A DNA stretch of 6,340 nucleotides from Candidatus Limimorpha equi (GTDB lineage Bacteria > Bacteroidota > Bacteroidia > Bacteroidales > F082), in the NCBI GenBank assembly GCA_018065885.1, contig JAGHSL010000329.1:1-6340 (forward strand), written 5' to 3'. How positions within the stretch are numbered: the first letter of the stretch is position 1; every line of letters begins with the position of its first letter. A program made the position numbers and the translations under genes. This document shows, in pieces, positions 5,383-6,340 of this stretch. Below the pieces are notes generated by a model, which was not told the DNA's origin, made no database searches, and was given only the letters and a program-made list of their open reading frames with translations.

Positions 5383-6340
5383 TCATTTTCGGTTCACGAT
5401 TTGCTGTTCCAGTTGTTTCAGTTCCTCATCGTCCATTTGGTCGGCAAGCTGTGCATCGGCGTGTTTGCGGCGTTGGTCAAACTTCTCATAAACAGCCTCC
5501 ACACGAGTTTCCATTTCCTTGTTGGTAACACTTCCGGCATTGCGAAGCACATCCTTGTTTTGGAACTGCAACAGATGGTCAACATTCTGTCGCCAGTAGT
5601 TGATAGTCAAGTCGAAGCGTTCCTTCACACGGATTTCAGCCGATTCAAGGAAAAGCGTCGTAAGGCGGTTAAGCATATCTATCTCATCAGCGCAAAGATA
5701 GTTTTTGGCGATGTAGATGTCTTGCTTGCGCACCACCGAGCCTTTCCAAGAAGTAAGAGCCATGTTAGGTTGTGAAGCATCGGCGCGGCTGACAACGATT
5801 TCAGCAGCCGTTTGGTGAGTGACAGCGTAAAGCAGTTTGTTCTGCGTTTCGGCAAAAAACATCTGAGTGGCTTTGTCGGTGGAATCGTAGTCGCTGCTAA
5901 GGGCAAACAAATCGCGCAGTTTCTGGTAGAATCGTTTCTCCGAAGCACGAATGTCACGAATGCGTTCAAGCAACTCGTCGAAGTAGTCGGGGCGGCCATC
6001 AGGGTTCTTGAGTCGATCGTCGTCAAGCACGAAGCCTTTCACGATGAACTCCTTCAAGTGCTGGTTGGCCCAAATGCGGAATTGTGTACCGCGTTTCCCT
6101 TTTACTCGGAAACCAACCGCCAAAACCATATCCAAGGCGTAAAAAGTGACATCATATTGTTTGCCGTCGGCAGCAGTTATAAAGAAATTCTTTACAACTG
6201 AATCTAACGACAACTCATTTTCTTTCAGAACGTTAGCTATATGTTGACCAACATTTTGCTTTGAGGTGGCAAAAAGTTCTGCCATCTGCTTCTGGTTCAT
6301 CCAGACATTGCCGTCGCGAGCCATCATCGTCACACTCACC
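5383..6340 (-). CDS. RhuM-family protein (5' end cut by the window)
   Basis: The visible 318 residues match the virulence RhuM family (named for a gene on Salmonella pathogenicity island 3; molecular function not known). The N-terminal part is helix-turn-helix-like: VWMNQKQMAELFATSKQNVGQHIANVLKENEL (12-43). Then come the family core segments VVKNFFITAADGKQYDVTFYALDMVLAVGFRVKGKRGTQFRIWANQHLKEFIVKGF (48-103), a charged 'LLERIRDIRASEKRFYQKLRDLF' (123-145), and ATQMFFAETQNKLLYAVTHQTAAEIVVSRAD (157-187). The last 40 residues are acidic and coiled-coil-like. A GTG at 6337-6339 opens the frame, but relatives usually have some residues before this point, so the true start probably lies beyond 6340. 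In Bacteroidales such genes often sit near restriction or other mobile loci. The stop lies 81 bp before hbd, with no terminator hairpin seen, so read-through is possible. Confidence 0.88.
   Translation of the reverse strand, partial: VSVTMMARDGNVWMNQKQMAELFATSKQNVGQHIANVLKENELSLDSVVKNFFITAADGKQYDVTFYALDMVLAVGFRVKGKRGTQFRIWANQHLKEFIVKGFVLDDDRLKNPDGRPDYFDELLERIRDIRASEKRFYQKLRDLFALSSDYDSTDKATQMFFAETQNKLLYAVTHQTAAEIVVSRADASQPNMALTSWKGSVVRKQDIYIAKNYLCADEIDMLNRLTTLFLESAEIRVKERFDLTINYWRQNVDHLLQFQNKDVLRNAGSVTNKEMETRVEAVYEKFDQRRKHADAQLADQMDDEELKQLEQQIVNRK

Noticed and set aside
5812..6201. Plus-strand open frame (129 codons) opposite the RhuM-family gene
   Set aside because: It lies entirely within a clear minus-strand gene and shows no domain of its own.

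Overview
The window reads as a chromosomal segment from an anaerobic, butyrate-type member of the Bacteroidota (probably Bacteroidales). The reasons are the clostridial-style butyryl-CoA dehydrogenase/bifurcating ETF set, the near absence of Shine-Dalgarno sequences, and the RhuM-family and DUF3791-type accessory genes, which I associate with gut Bacteroidales. The taxonomic call is an inference. Every gene I can support lies on the minus strand, so transcription runs from position 6340 towards 1.

Layout in transcription order: (1) 6340-5383, a 5'-truncated RhuM-family gene. (2) 5382-5302, an AT-rich leader with repeated TTTAAGATTTA-like words. (3) 5301-1413, a four-gene metabolic block: 3-hydroxybutyryl-CoA dehydrogenase (hbd), butyryl-CoA dehydrogenase (bcd), etfB and etfA. 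bcd-etfB-etfA are tightly packed (14 and 10 bp gaps). hbd is separated from bcd by 88 bp, most of it an inverted array of GGAGTTA/GGAGTGA heptamers. (4) 1412-1317, a spacer with a perfect short palindrome that looks like a REP-type repeat. (5) 1316-660, a GIY-YIG nuclease-family protein with a RAMA-like C-terminal domain. (6) 563-1, a compact, AT-rich cassette of two small proteins (DUF3791-like, then a 79-residue partner) and the first ten codons of a third gene cut by the window edge.

The metabolic genes fit together. Hbd interconverts acetoacetyl-CoA and 3-hydroxybutyryl-CoA, and after dehydration by a crotonase not present here, Bcd reduces crotonyl-CoA to butyryl-CoA with EtfAB as electron partner. 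EtfB carries the GRQAIDGDTAQVGPE segment seen in bifurcating ETFs, so the complex probably couples NADH-dependent crotonyl-CoA reduction to ferredoxin reduction. Hbd lacks the acidic residue that normally selects NAD, which suggests NADP(H) use.

The most interesting items are the GIY-YIG + RAMA-like fusion (a candidate modification-sensing nuclease), the three-gene small-protein cassette at the left edge (candidate toxin-antitoxin-like unit, incomplete here), the predicted cofactor switch in Hbd, and two families of intergenic palindromic repeats around the ETF operon. I do not see a clearly new multi-gene system fully contained in the window.
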